Below are positions 9,926 through 20,554 of a stretch of 64,000 nucleotides of DNA, piece after piece. The translations under genes and the position numbers were made by a program. The notes beneath the pieces were generated by a model. It was not told the origin of the DNA. It was given only the letters and a program-made list of their open reading frames with translations, and did not search any database. Every line of letters starts with the position of its first letter. Within the stretch, counting starts at the first letter, position 1. Source of the stretch: Diploptera punctata (taxonomy: Eukaryota; Arthropoda; Insecta; Blattodea; Blaberidae); assembly GCA_030220185.1 (NCBI GenBank), contig JASPKZ010007286.1, positions 1,240,001 to 1,304,000 on the forward strand. The letters run 5' to 3'.

Positions 9926-10523
9926 TAATTATATTATTTTTGGTCTGGACATCTTACCTCAATTGAGGTAATGTTAAAAATTCCCAAATTTAATATATAA
10001 ACTTCATATTTGTCTCATAGATAGCAGCTTTACAGATTGATTATACAGTATGTAAACAATATTATGATTAAAACTTGAATTGTGAAATTTATGATGTACA
10101 AAACACTTAGTCTAAATAATTGTTGTTCTTAAAAATAAAACTGGTTTATGTAGAGCATTTTGGAGTTTAGTTTTAATATATTCATAGTCTGTGTCTGCAT
10201 CTGCTGGTATTCTATTAATTTGATTGAGTGAATATCGTCACATGTATGATAAAATTAAATGTTTCCTACCTCTCCTCATACAAATCTTCTAAGTAGATCG
10301 TGATTTCGAGACCATAATGGTCTCATCTTCAGTACTATTTTGGCGACTGATGTTATGTCAATCGGCAGAAACTCTTCTTCTTCCCTCTGTTGATGGACCG
10401 ATGAACCTCTGGATCAGGCCAGAATTTGCAGGAAATTCGAAGTTCATAAGTTTTCCTTTGTTTTTCTGAATGTGGATCTTTTCCCAAACCGTGAGTTCCT
10501 TTTGTTTGTCTATTTGTTTAATT

Positions 10524-10826
10524 GGGGCACGCCGTAGCGTAGTGGTTAAGGCACTGAGCTACAAGCCGGAGGGTTGAGGGTTTAAGTCCCGTTGGGGCTA
10601 AGATTTTGAAACTGACCCAAACCCTCTGGCGGCACTATGGCCCTGGGGTCGACTCAGCCTCTAACAGAAATGAGTACCAGGCGCTTGTTCTGGGGGTAAA
10701 GGCGGCCGTCACGCAGGGCTGACAACCCGGCTGACATAAAGTGCCGATTGCCTAGAAAAAGTGGGAGCCTTAACCTCCTACTACCCCAAGGTCCTCCGGG
10801 CCTGTCGTGGGATCACTTTACTTTTT
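10524..10826 (+). mobile_element. SINE family B, full length, 13-bp duplication
   Basis: TATTTGTTTAATT at 10511-10523 and 10827-10839. tRNA head CGCCGTAGCGTAGTGGTTAA, B box GGGTTTAAGTCCCG, body CTGGGGTCGACTCAGCC and end GGATCACTTTACTTT. Confidence 0.9.
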
Positions 10827-11036
10827 TATTTGTTTAATTAGACTGGCTTTTGATTTAACAAATAGACAAACAAAAGGAACTCATGGTTTGGGAAAAGATC
10901 CGCATTCAGAAAAACGAAGAAAACTTATGAACTTCGAAATTCCCACAAATTCTGACCTGATCCAGAGGTTCATCGGTCCACCAACAGAGAGAAGAAGAAG
11001 AGTTTCTTCCGATCGACATAACATCAGTCGCCAAAA

Positions 11037-11085
11037 TAATACTGAAGATGAGACTGTTATGGTCTCGAAATCACGATCTACTTAG
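11037..11085 (+). ncRNA. Hammerhead ribozyme candidate
   Basis: CTGAAGA 11042-11048, T, stem II GAGAC (11050-11054) with GTCTC (11062-11066), GAAA 11067-11070, stem III ATCACGAT (one mismatch from palindrome), C17 at 11078. The minus-strand sister arm is at about 10297-10340 and has stem I AGTA/TACT. Confidence 0.7.
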
Positions 11086-11224
11086 AAGATTTGTATGAGG
11101 AGAGGTAAGAAACATTTGATTTTACCATAAATTAAACCTCATAGTGATTAATTCCTGTAAAAGTTAAATTAATATTCAATATTTAATATTATATTTACCA
11201 TTTCTCATTCAATGACAAATTGAA

Positions 11225-11475
11225 TTTGAAGAGAAAAATATATGCCTAAATCGGGATTTGAACCCAATATCTCTGGTTCTGTATGCTAGATGGCGTTAGT
11301 GGAACAAGAGTTCACTGCTACCTGGCACACGGGTAATCGTATTAGTATAAGAGAAAAATCTATGTTTAAATCGTGATACCTAATAGCTTAAATTGTTAAA
11401 GCACTGGTGTACAGAACCAGAGATATTGGGTTCAAATCCCGATGTAGGCATATATTTCTCTTCAAATTTATTTCA
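11225..11475. mobile_element. Inverted pair of SINE modules, fourth tRNA type
   Basis: Minus copy 11228-11335 and plus copy 11338-11465 share GAAGAGAAAAAT outer ends. The plus copy has CTGGT-GTACAGA-ACCAG as anticodon-like arm and GGGTTCAAATCCCG as B box. Further copies: 27911-28020, 34470-34600. Confidence 0.7.
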
Positions 11476-11877
11476 TGTAACTTGACCCTATTTCTTTTGC
11501 TGTTTTGCATATGGAAAATAAAAAAAAAATTATTAAATAGTCTTCAAAAAATTCCACATGCAGCTCTGCTACCCTTGTCAAATTTGGCTAACTGTTGGTT
11601 GTACTTATTGTGGACCTTAGCAGAAGCATCTCCAGAAACCGGCTCTGGTTTGATAATTTTCCCATAATACACTTCAAAACCTACTTCTTTTTCAATAAGT
11701 AAACCTTCAACCATCCATTTCCATTGCTCCCAATTTACTGATCATATAAGTTTATCTGTGGTAATTATTTCCATTGTTATTTCTTCTTCATTGACACTAT
11801 AGTCCAATAAGGACCTTAACTATCTTGATGAGCCTCCTTCAGACATCCCCTTTCCCTGGAAAACTGTTCCCAATTTA

Positions 11878-12903
11878 TTGACTTAGGCTTTCACGGCCAG
11901 AGTTATTATGATGATCTTGTAGAAGATTTCGGGGCTGTTGGCCGTGGTCTTGAGGCTTGTGGTTCCCCAACGTTTCGCCAGAGACTGCGTCCGGCATCCT
12001 CAAGGGTTGTCTTGAGACTGGCAATTTTGTCGACTACCTGCCCTATTTATACATTTATCCACAACATAGCGGACCGCACAGAGAACACGTCACGGATAAA
12101 TGTACAGGGCTTCCAATATAAAACCGGACCGACCTCACGGAGTTTCACCCGGCACGCAGTGCTGTCTCTTCCTTCCGCAATTCACCCTGCCTGCCACCCA
12201 TCCGTGAACTGTTTCTTACCTTATAGAAAATGCTGGAAATGTTGTCCTCCCACAGTTAAACAGGCATTATACCGAGTAAACACATTTAGATTGACACACT
12301 GTAGTTCGGGCACTGTCAAGTTTCTGATTTCATTTCTTATGTTGTTCTTCAGTTCTTCCAATGTGTGCAGATTTGTTTTGTACACTTTGTCTTTCACCAA
12401 TTTCGTCTGATTTTTCTTCGGTGAGAACCATACGCCTTCGCGTGTGTTGCTTATTTTGTACTGAACCAGTGGTCTCAAATTTAGTCACAAGATCGTGGAT
12501 TGTCGATCTGGAAGGAGGTAATTGTCCAGGGAAGTTCCAAATAAATTCCTCGCGAACGCGACGAGCTGATTCGTATTTATAATATTTACACACATAAATG
12601 CGCTGCTCTAATGTCAGCTGACGTCTCATCTTGTCGAACGATAGTAAACTGACTAGTTCAAGGACGAGCGGCTGGCAGAGTGAAATGCGGACGAGGAGAG
12701 AGCGCTGCCTGATGGGTGAAACCCCGTGAGGCCGGTCCGGGTTTATATTGGAAGCCCGTTATAAATAGGGCAAGTAGTTGACAAAATTGCCAGTCTCAAG
12801 ACAACCCTTGAGGATGCCGGACGCAGTCTCTGGCGAAACGTTGGGGAACCACAAGCCTCAAGACCACGACCGACAACCCGGAAATCTTCTACAAGATCAT
12901 CTG
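11878..12903. mobile_element. PLE foldback (ACGT subfamily) split by a mariner
   Basis: Arms 11878-12057 and 12761-12903 match the element at 4994-5332. The mariner 12105-12759 lies in the loop. Ribozyme-like motifs with stem II GCCGGA/TCTGGC and GAAACGTT occur on both arms (minus about 11968-12005, plus about 12805-12850). Confidence 0.8.
12105..12759 (-). mobile_element. Deleted mariner-like transposon
   Basis: Ends CAGGGCTTCCAATATAAAAC and GTTTATATTGGAAGCCC form terminal inverted repeats with further subterminal similarity (GTTTCACCC / GGGTGAAAC). The minus strand encodes the N-terminal helix-turn-helix of a mariner-type transposase (MRRQLTLEQRIYVCKYYKYE ... PPSRSTIHDLVTKFE) and then a frameshifted C-terminal scrap; the catalytic core is deleted. 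It is nested in the foldback 11878-12903. Confidence 0.8.
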
Positions 12904-13681
12904 TTCCTAATTGCTTATTTTACATTTTTTCAGGTCTTGGTGCACACAATCCCACTATTCTTAGGTCTTACTCTTAATCTGGTTCCTTGAGGTTGCAAGC
13001 AGAAGATTTGTTTCATCTTTTTATTATTTGGAATTCTTTTTATATATGTTAATTATTCTTTTTATATAAATAACATATCACTTCATAAAACTTCCTGATT
13101 TTCACTGGACAGGTTTCCAAAGTCATCCCTTCCATCCCCAGCCAAAACTCCCAACTGTCAAACTTCTGCCATTAGCACCAACTGTCATATGGTGCCAGTT
13201 TGATCAACTTTTGATCATCGGCAACTTCAAAATTTATTTAATTTAATAATTTTATTGCAACCAAATAGCCAGGATTAAAGTAAGAGTACATTTTAAATTT
13301 ACATTTTTGCATATTTACAAATTGTCTTTTTTTCTTTTTGTGCACAGCTCAATGTGATATCAGTCACATGTTTTTTCGTATAGCATACATTTACAGTCTA
13401 TATTTGGTTCGTGGAATTTTGTGTTCTTGCATATCAGGTGGTGGAATCCGTGGACTGCCAACCTAGTGATGACGTGTAACTTCAAAATTTATGGATCTAC
13501 ATTTGTTTTTGTCTGTCATTCTGGCTTACATGTTCTGATTAGTGGGCGTGGCTTCGATACTTGGCAGGATTGTATATTTTAAATTAATTAAATTAGTTTA
13601 ATTGCAAAATTTTCAATCTCAGGGACAGGAGAGGTGGTGGTGTACAAATTTTAATCACTAGATTGTTAATTAATGAGTAAT
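12904..13681. other. Unassigned interval
   Basis: AT-rich with a tandem-like TTTTATATA at 13030-13060. No convincing exon or known repeat. 13555-13680 resembles 14840-14930 (CAATTTTTAATC, TTTTCAATCTC), so a short old repeat is likely. Confidence 0.35.
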
Positions 13682-14620
13682 TTTTTAACATCTTACCTCA
13701 TATTTTATGTTTCTTCAAACACGGGAACTTGTTTATGTGCAATAAACATGGAATTTTCAACAGTTTGATATATAGATTATTAAATGTTCCATTAAATGAA
13801 GAAGATTTTAAGAAAGAATACAATAACATTTTGAACATAGCCAATTTAAATGGTTTTGAAAAAGAAATATTTATAAATAAATTACAGAAATTCAGACAAC
13901 AAAAAAAGATTAAAAGAATACACTACCCTGCAATCTGATTCAAAGAAAGGAAAACAGTTTAAGAAAATTACACATATCATCCTGAAATACATAACAAATT
14001 TCAAAAAATGTTCAAGAAATTCAATATTACATTGGCACCGATAAATAAATTTAGCCTTGGTAATCTATTAATAACTAATAAGAAATTGAACACCCCAGAT
14101 AGCAAAATATCTGGAATTTATCAAATTAATTGTAAGGACTGCAATAAAGTATACATAGGAAAAACAAAAAGAAATTTGGACACTTGCACTAAGGAACACT
14201 TGAGAAATATTAAAAATGGTGAAATTGAAAAATCAGCTATTGCAGCACATAGTTTATTGGAGAATCATAAAATTGAAAAAAGAAGCCCTACTTTTAAAAC
14301 ATTTGGAAAAACCTTTAGAATTGACAATTTGGGAGAAGATATATATTCAGAAGAACAAATTTAGATCCATGAATTTCGAGATTCCTGATGAACGTGACCT
14401 CATCTCAAAGTTCATCAAATCAACACCAGATGGCAACGTTATTGATGGAGATTCTAATGAAAATCCAGTAGTCATAATGTCGGTTGAAAATGAGAGAGAT
14501 CCTTCTCTCGAAAACTAGTTCCCATGTTTGAAGAAATATAAAATATGAGGTAAGATGTTAAAAAATTTAATTTACGAATTAAGAACCTCAATGTTATTTC
14601 CCATATTTAACTATGACTAG
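13682..14620 (+). mobile_element. Largest PLE copy: RT end, linker and GIY-YIG endonuclease
   Basis: Left end inverse CATCTTACCTCATATTTTAT. From 13729: IYRLLNVPLNEEDFKKEYN (C-terminal part of the PLE reverse transcriptase), KKIKRIHYPAI, then KISGIYQINCKDCNKVYIGK (GIY and YIG motifs) with TKRNLDT and the downstream helix; a frameshift near 14280 leads to LTIWEKIYIQKNKFRSMNFE and the tail STPDGNVIDGDSNENPVV. The catalytic Arg of GIY-YIG is plausibly KR in GKTKRNL. RT catalytic motifs are missing, so the copy is dead. Ends with the ribozyme region and AACCTCAATGTTATTTCCC. Confidence 0.8.
14478..14525 (+). ncRNA. Decayed hammerhead-like motif
   Basis: TTGAAAA in place of CTGANGA, T, stem II GAGAGA...TCTCTC, GAAA, AACTAGTT palindrome and C17. 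The stems remain but the core is degraded. Confidence 0.45.
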
Positions 14621-14634
14621 ATTGTTATATCACA

Positions 14635-14845
14635 CAGACTGTCAAAGGTTGAGATGGTTGGGGCACGTGAACCAAATGGAGGTTGATAGGTAAGTTAAAT
14701 CCATTTTTAATCCAGAGGGAACAAGATCAAGATGGTGGGACTGTGTGTAGCGGGATCTGTAGAGGGCAAAAATGGGAAGTTGGAGACAGCTATCAAGGGA
14801 CAAGGATGATCAGAGGAAGCGAGGCCCACCTGGACTGTTGTGCAA
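14635..14845 (+). mobile_element. LINE 3' coding scrap
   Basis: The frame reads RLRWLGHVNQMEVDR and FNPEGTRSRWWDC with stops, typical of the C-terminal end of non-LTR retrotransposons (R-W-x-GH-x-x-R/Q-M). Confidence 0.6.
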
Positions 14846-15198
14846 ATTAAGAAGATTTGCACAATTTTCAATCTGGGTTCAGGTGATGGTGTACAATTTT
14901 TAATCATTCATTTTTAATCATATTAAATTTCCTTTTTCAAACTGAGATTATTCAAAACTAAAAAAAATAAGTATAGGAGAAAGAAAAATATGAATGAACA
15001 CAATTTTAATCATTGAACATTTTATTGAAGTATAAAAATGTACATATTACCATAGCAGACATTCATCAAGATTTGATACTGGAAGATGAAATGGGGGTAA
15101 ACACATAGAGGAATACAAATATTTGGGAGTAAAAATTGTAGAAGATGGGAAGCAGGAAAAGGAAATTGATCAAAGATAAATTCAGGAAAATGTGTAAT

Positions 15199-15344
15199 TA
15201 AATTTGAAGAGAAAAATTTTCGCCTAGACCGGGACTCGAACCCGGGACCCTTGGCTTTCCGGGCCAAGTGCTCTACCAACTGAGCTACCGAGGCGAGTTA
15301 CGATCTAGACACAAATTTTTCTCTTATATACGTTGTAATTCCCT
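15199..15344 (-). mobile_element. SINE-1, 146 bp, with clean 9-bp duplication
   Basis: ATGTGTAAT at 15190-15198 and 15345-15353 sets the true ends: AGGGAATTACAACGTATA at the 5' end and CTCTTCAAATTTA at the 3' end (minus strand). It is the best reference for the unit length of the family. Confidence 0.9.
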
Positions 15345-15391
15345 ATGTGTAATATCTGCCTGAAGTTAATTTTTTTAAAACAATAGAAGTA

Positions 15392-15520
15392 CAGTGTGAT
15401 CAGTATAGCATTGGACATGGCAATCCTATGCTGTCCGTTCCCCGCTGCGAGTGCGCCAGCAGTGACAGTGAAATTTCCGCGTCTCCACGTCTGCTGTCCA
15501 ATGCCATACTGATCACACTG
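15392..15520. mobile_element. MITE with TA duplication, 129 bp
   Basis: CAGTGTGATCAGTATAGCAT at one end and its inverse (ATGCCATACTGATCACACTG) at the other, flanked by TA. The interior is GC-rich (CCGTTCCCCGCTGCGAG) and unrelated to the host LINE. Confidence 0.8.
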
Positions 15521-15975
15521 TATTATGACTTATGGTTCAGAGGTTTGGACTATAAATTATCAGATGAAAAGAAAACTAATGGTAGCAGAAACGGACTATT
15601 GGAGAAGATCTGCTGGAATATCAAGGAGAGAGAAAATTAGAAATGATGTTATAAAAGAGAACATGAATGTGCAAAACTCGATTTTAAAATTTATCCAAGA
15701 AAAGCAACTAAAATGTTACGGCCATATTAAGCGAATGGAGGATGAAAGATTACCAGAAAAAATAATGGAATGGATGCCATCAGGAATGAGAAGGAAAGGA
15801 CGACTAAATCTCACATGGATCAAAAGAATTTGAAAAATTTTGTAGGACTATAAAATAGAGGAAGAATTGTGATATAATAGGGAAGAATGGAATAAAATTA
15901 TAAAACAAAATTAAAGACAAATCATTGGTGCTGGAAAAATGTGTCAACATCGTTAAAACTGGAAATATATATATA

Positions 15976-16818
15976 CCGGGCTTCCAATATAAACCCGGAC
16001 CGGCCTCATGGGGTTTCACCCGTCAGGCAGCGCTCTCAGGCTAGAAACTAAAATAATCAATTTAATTATTTAAAGGAGTAGTTTATTTTAAAATATAAGT
16101 TTTGGAGATTTATGAAGGGGTGCCTCCTCCTTAAAGTTCTAAAAGATAAACTTATTTTTGGTTTCGCTCTCTCCTCGTCCGCATTTCACTCTGGCAGCCG
16201 CTCGTCCTTGAACTAGTCAGTTTACTATCGTTCGACAAGATGAGACGTCAGGTGATATTAGAGCAGCGCATTTATGTGTGTAAATGTTATTATAAATACG
16301 AATCAGCTTGTCGCGTTCGCGAGGAATTTATTCGGAACTTCCCTGGACAATTACCTCCTTCCAGATCGACAATCCACAATCTTGTGACTAAATTTGAAAA
16401 GAAATCATATGGGTGGTATCAACAAGATTCTGCTACTGCTCATATAGCAGAGGAGTCCATGAATAAAATTAGGGAAGTGTTTGAAGATAGAGTGATTAGT
16501 GCTGGTGTATGGCCCCCTCACTCCCCAGATCTAACAGTGTGTGATTTTTATTTGTGGGGTAGCCTGAAAGACAAAGTGTACAAAACAAATCCGCACACAT
16601 TGGAAGAACAACATAAGAAATGAAATCAGAAACTTGACAGTTCCCGAACTACAGCGTGTCAATCTAAATGTGTTTACTCGGTATAATGCCTGTTTAAATG
16701 CGGGAGGACAACAGTTCAAGGACGGGTGGCAGGCAGGGTGAATTGCGGGAGGAAGAGACAGCACTGCATGCCGGGTGAAACTACGTGAGGCCGGTGCGGT
16801 TTTATATTGGAAGCCCGT
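15976..16818 (+). mobile_element. Deleted mariner-like transposon with partial DDE domain
   Basis: Same terminal repeats as 12105-12759 (CGGGCTTCCAATATAAACCC ... GTTTTATATTGGAAGCCCG). The plus frame 16240-16623 fuses the helix-turn-helix (EEFIRNFPGQLPPSRSTIH) directly to the C-terminal catalytic part (WYQQDSATAH, WPPHSPDLTVCDFYLWG), so the first catalytic Asp region is deleted. An AT-rich insertion of about 120 bp sits at 16043-16162. Confidence 0.8.
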
Positions 16819-17002
16819 TATATATATATAAATGTACATGTATGAGTCTATATACTCTATAAAAGAATATTTATTATGCATAAAAATGAACACTTTTAGT
16901 CACTTAATTTATTACTTAAATAAGTAAGTATTCTTATTAGTATAAAAGTATAAATTTTATAAAATTGAATTTTATTTACATACATATTTTAAGAATTCAC
17001 AC

Positions 17003-17230
17003 TATGAGGTATATTCATTTAGGTGAAATCTTTTATCACTCACCTCATTATTCTTCTTCTTTAACTATAAACTAGTTTCGGAACATAGTTTCTGTTCCAT
17101 CCTCAGTATCATCACGACCAAACATTGTTACTGAGGATGGAACAGAAACTATTTTATGAAACTAGTTTATAGTTAAAGAAGATGAGGTGAGCGATAAAAG
17201 ATTTTACCTACATTTATTTACATATTTTGC
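17003..17230. repeat. PLE foldback (ACTAGT subfamily)
   Basis: CTTTTATCACTCACCTCATT and inverse form the arms. The left (minus) ribozyme is intact in core; the right (plus) copy has lost stem II pairing. Confidence 0.75.
17064..17110 (-). ncRNA. Hammerhead ribozyme candidate
   Basis: Minus strand CTGAGGA, T, stem II GGAACA...TGTTCC, GAAA, stem III ACTAGT, T17. Same sequence as the motif at 45742-45790. Confidence 0.7.
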
Positions 17231-17274
17231 AGCATTGTCAAACAGTTCTGGAAATACAATAGGAATAAGTTAAG

Positions 17275-17640
17275 TCTGTTGTCATCTTACCTCATATAAC
17301 AAGTCTGTACAAGCTGAAGATAGAGCAGAAATATTCAGAAACATGTCCTAAAAGAAACAAATGGGTAATATGAGCTAAGATAACAGACTCAACTTATTTA
17401 TCATCAAGTAAATTTCCATCACCTTACAGTAAAAAAATATATCATTGTACATAAAGAAAAGGAAGATTATCGTCAGCAATTGATATAAATACAAAGATTA
17501 ACTTATGTAGGTAGGAATTTTTCGTTTGATACCAATGGTCTCAAAGAAATTTGAAATTGTATGAGGTGAGTTATTAAAATTACATTCTCCACTCAATATT
17601 AATGATATAACCTCATAATGTTTACTTTCCAACATTAATT
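17275..17640. repeat. Decayed PLE foldback and PLE end
   Basis: 17275-17400: AGTCTGTTGTCATCTTACCT and inverse, with GCTGAAGATAGAGCAGAAAT and GAAACATGTC. 17500-17640: TATGAGGTGAG ... ATAACCTCATAATG terminal stem-loop of another copy. Confidence 0.55.
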
Positions 17641-17928
17641 TAAATACAAATTCACAAGTTGGTTAAGAAAAATTTCAGAAAACACGTCTATTCCTTACAG
17701 TTACACAAGTAACACTAAATAGGGGTAAAAAAGGATGTGAATAAAATCTGTTTTGCCACCTACCCATCAGCTAGTTCATTGACCAGGAAACAGAGGTAGT
17801 TTGACCGCTTGACCTGCTGGCTGGTTGCCAGGCACTTAGGGTTGTAACTTATACTGCAGTCTAGAAGTATAAAGGATGTGAGGTAATAAAAATATTAATT
17901 GTACTGAAGACACTGTATTTGATAATAT

Positions 17929-18138
17929 AGTGTGATCAGTTTAGGTTTGGACAGCAGACGCAGGATTTGTGCTGTGCAATATTGTTATGTCTGCATATTT
18001 CTTTAATTGAGAATTATTTCCTATTCTAGAAAATATTGGGTTTAATATTGGAAAGCTAAAATCTAATGTCTGTGTCAGTATTTAGTTTTGATAGACAGAA
18101 AACCCAATCTGCTGTCCAGTGCTAAACTGATCGCACTG
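17929..18138. mobile_element. Related TIR element of the CAGTGTGATC family
   Basis: Begins AGTGTGATCAGTTTAGGTTT and ends CTAAACTGATCGCACTG. A partial second copy of its right half is at 18580-18674. The interior AT-rich part (AATATTGGAAAGCTAAAATC) is duplicated at 18035 and 18585. Confidence 0.6.
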
Positions 18139-18164
18139 TACTATTTAACTCTTAAGTCATTAGC

Positions 18165-18377
18165 TGAAGACTACGCCAATTTTGGAATATATTAAACAGT
18201 ACCAACTAAATTGGAAACACCATCTAGAAAGAATGAGTTCAAATCGGATCCCCAAAACTGTTTATAATTATATACCAAGAGGATGAAGATCTCTGGGCCG
18301 TCCTATGAAACGCTGGAGGGAAAATTTTCTATAGGATCATAACAGTCCTTGGCCTAATACTTGGAAGGAAGAAGAAG
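18165..18377 (+). mobile_element. LINE-A 3' fragment with target duplication
   Basis: TGAAGACTACGCC... to a (GAA)n tail, matching LINE-A. The 11-bp duplication AAGTCATTAGC lies at 18154-18164 and 18378-18388. The related sequence at 18684-18694 carries a single AAGTCATTAGC without insertion, so the empty site is in the window. Confidence 0.85.
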
Positions 18378-18801
18378 AAGTCATTAGCTTCATAATTCTT
18401 TTCAGAGAAAAAAACAAAATTAATTTAGTTTCGTTAATGATTAGAAAAAACTCATTGTAAAGATTTAATTGCTATGATGTAACTGTATTGGCATGAAAGG
18501 GAAGAATAGGTGAGGCAGTGTAGATTGTCCTTCTCTACTAAAGCCCTGCATTTGTCTACCTAACTGCAAGAAGCACAGTGGGTTTAATATTGGAAAGCTA
18601 AAATCTAATGTTTGTGTCAGTATTTAGTTTTGATAGAAAACCCAATCCACTGTCCACTGATCGCACTGTACTATTTCACTCTTAAGTCATTAGCTTCATA
18701 ATTCTAAGCTAACAAGCAAGGGTCATGGCAGTTACTTCAGAGAAAAGAATAAAATTAATTTAGTTTCATTAATGATTAAAAAAACTCATTGTAAAGATTT
18801 A

Positions 18802-19398
18802 GGGTCGTATGCAAATACATTAGTCTCTACTCAAATTACTTCCAATCACTGGTGAGCTGATTCACCGTGAGCAATTGCTGAGATCGAATTAACGGCCGAC
18901 TTACCGGTCATGTATGAAAGTTGATGTTTTTGTAATATTGGCAACGAATTACCCAGAATTCTCAGCGATAAAACCACTTCCGTTATTTTTGTCTGCTATA
19001 GAGGAACGCATTTACGCTTGCGTCCCGCAAATAATACCATATACAACGACGTCTGCATCGCGCAATATTACGCCGATTCTCCTGTTCTTCCAGTTGAATT
19101 CTTTGGTAGACTCTATCAAATTCCTCTTCTCCGCATATACCGAAAACATAATCGAAGTCTTCAAAGTCCGACATCTTGGATAAAGCTGCAAAGGTTTCAA
19201 ACTACATCGGTTACCATCGGTTCCCTTCGGGATTTTCACGATAAGTTTCTATCTTGAGCTATGATCTTAAGGTACCTCGTCAGGTAGCTTACAATTATTA
19301 TTTCATGAATATATTTATGAGTAAGCAAAATGTATTTGGATAAAACTTTCTCAGCAGAGAACGCCTTTTACTGTCTAATGCGTTCAAACATTCGACCC
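18802..19398 (-). mobile_element. PIF/Harbinger-like DNA transposon, 597 bp, with TTA duplication
   Basis: Starts GGGTCGTATGCAAATACATT and ends with the imperfect inverse (CTAATGCG...CATTCGACCC). It is flanked by TTA on both sides (18799-18801, 19399-19401), the target duplication of PIF/Harbinger. A related sequence at 18465-18467 keeps a single TTA in AAAGATTTAATTGC: the empty site. The minus strand encodes a short frame (MSDFEDFDYVFGICGEEEFD) that looks like the N-terminus of a Harbinger nuclease ORF; the rest is deleted. Confidence 0.75.
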
Positions 19399-19639
19399 TT
19401 AATTGCTATGATGTAACTGTATTGGCATGAAAGGGAAGAATAGGTGAGGCAGTGTAGATTGTCCTCTATTAAAGCCGTGCATTTGTCTACCTATCTGCAA
19501 GCAGCACAGTACATAAAATAGGTTTCTGTTTTCTGCCATGTTAATTTAAAAATATAACATCAAAATATTAAACTTTACCACTTAAAAGTAATATATAAAT
19601 TCTCAATAAAATACTTTGAATAGAAGTCACTGGATTAAA

Positions 19640-19980
19640 TCAGAATTCCCAGGAATTTCGAAGTTCATAACTTTTTCTTTCTTGTTCTTTTTAAATGTGG
19701 ATTTTTTTTTCCCAAACAGTGAGTTCTTTTTGTTTGAACTCACTGTTTGGAAAAAAATCCACATTAAAAAAAAACAAGAAAGAATAACTTATGAAATTCG
19801 AAATTCCCAGGGATTCTGATCCAGAGGTTCATCAGTCCACCAACAGAGGGAGGAAGAAGCAGTTCTCATGATCGACATAACATCAGTCGACAAGAAATGA
19901 CTGAAGATGAAGCTGCCTAAGCATTGAAACTGGTATAATTTAAGACTGGACATGAGGTGAGGCATAAAACATTTTAATTT
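19640..19980. mobile_element. PLE foldback with partial coding tail
   Basis: Inverted pair AACAAGAAAGAATAACTTAT / AACTTTTTCTTTCTTGTT, followed by the tail region (CCAGAGGTTCATCAGTCCAC) and a ribozyme-like stretch (CTGAAGATGAAGCTG ... GAAACTGGTA). Related to 10255 and 39140. Confidence 0.65.
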
Positions 19981-20084
19981 AAATCTTCTATTCAGCTTAT
20001 TATAATAGTATATATGTATTTAAAAGTGATATAACATGCTGTGTTTTAAATACAAAATTGATAAGGAAGTATCATTATGGGGTA

Positions 20085-20235
20085 TGTTATCAAAGAAATG
20101 TTGTTTTCAAATGCTGGGCCTTGGCAACGAAGCCATTAGCATTCTTGCTCTCCAATATTTCTCTATGGTGGATCCAACAGGTAATACTTCACAGGTTTGT
20201 AGATGTTCTAGGTTAATTACCTCGCATGATGAAAC
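20085..20235 (-). mobile_element. LINE-H 3' scrap
   Basis: Reverse complement of the 3' end seen at 56090-56210 (TGTGAAGTATTACCTGTTGG ... GGCTTCGTTGCCAAGGC). Adjoins a shuffled region with no other assignment. Confidence 0.6.
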
Positions 20236-20364
20236 AAAGAAGAATGTCATGACCTAATACATTAGTATAAAAGTCTAGTAACCCAGATATCAGGATAAGA
20301 GAGAGGAGACACTAAAAGAGCGTCAGTAGTTAGAGGCCGGCTTCGCACTTAGACAACAGTTTCA

Positions 20365-20525
20365 ACCCCTGGAGGAAGCCAATAATGAGCCAGTAAGAAG
20401 CCAGGAGGAAGCCAATAATGAGCCTGTAAGAAGCCAACAACAACTCCAGGAGGAAGCCAGTAACAACACCAGTAAGAAGCCAGTAATAACTCAGGAGGAA
20501 ACCAGCAATAAGCCAGGAACCATGA
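20365..20525 (+). repeat. Minisatellite, about 30-bp imperfect unit
   Basis: GAGGAAGCCAATAATGAGCC and AGTAAGAAGCC alternate about five times with substitutions and indels. No coding role is apparent. Confidence 0.7.
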
Positions 20526-20554
20526 AGACTGTCAGTGCAGTTATCATTATTACT

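Larger units (their letters stand above)
10255..11150. mobile_element. PLE foldback split by a SINE
   Basis: Left arm 10262-10510 (minus) and right arm 10870-11110 (plus) are inverse copies of a PLE end with the coding tail (MNFEIPTNSDLIQRFIGPP). The loop contains the SINE 10524-10826. Ends in AAACCTCATAGTG. Confidence 0.8.
15050..15950 (+). mobile_element. LINE family D, with a SINE and a MITE nested inside
   Basis: EEYKYLGVKIVEDGKQEKEI (15110-15170) is the RT C-terminal YLG region. The copy resumes at 15521 with MTYGSEVWTINYQMKRKLM and runs to 15833 (GMRRKGRLNLTWIKRI). Between them sit a SINE (15199-15344, duplication ATGTGTAAT) and a MITE (15392-15520, TA duplication). Removing both gives a continuous LINE fragment. 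Confidence 0.8.
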
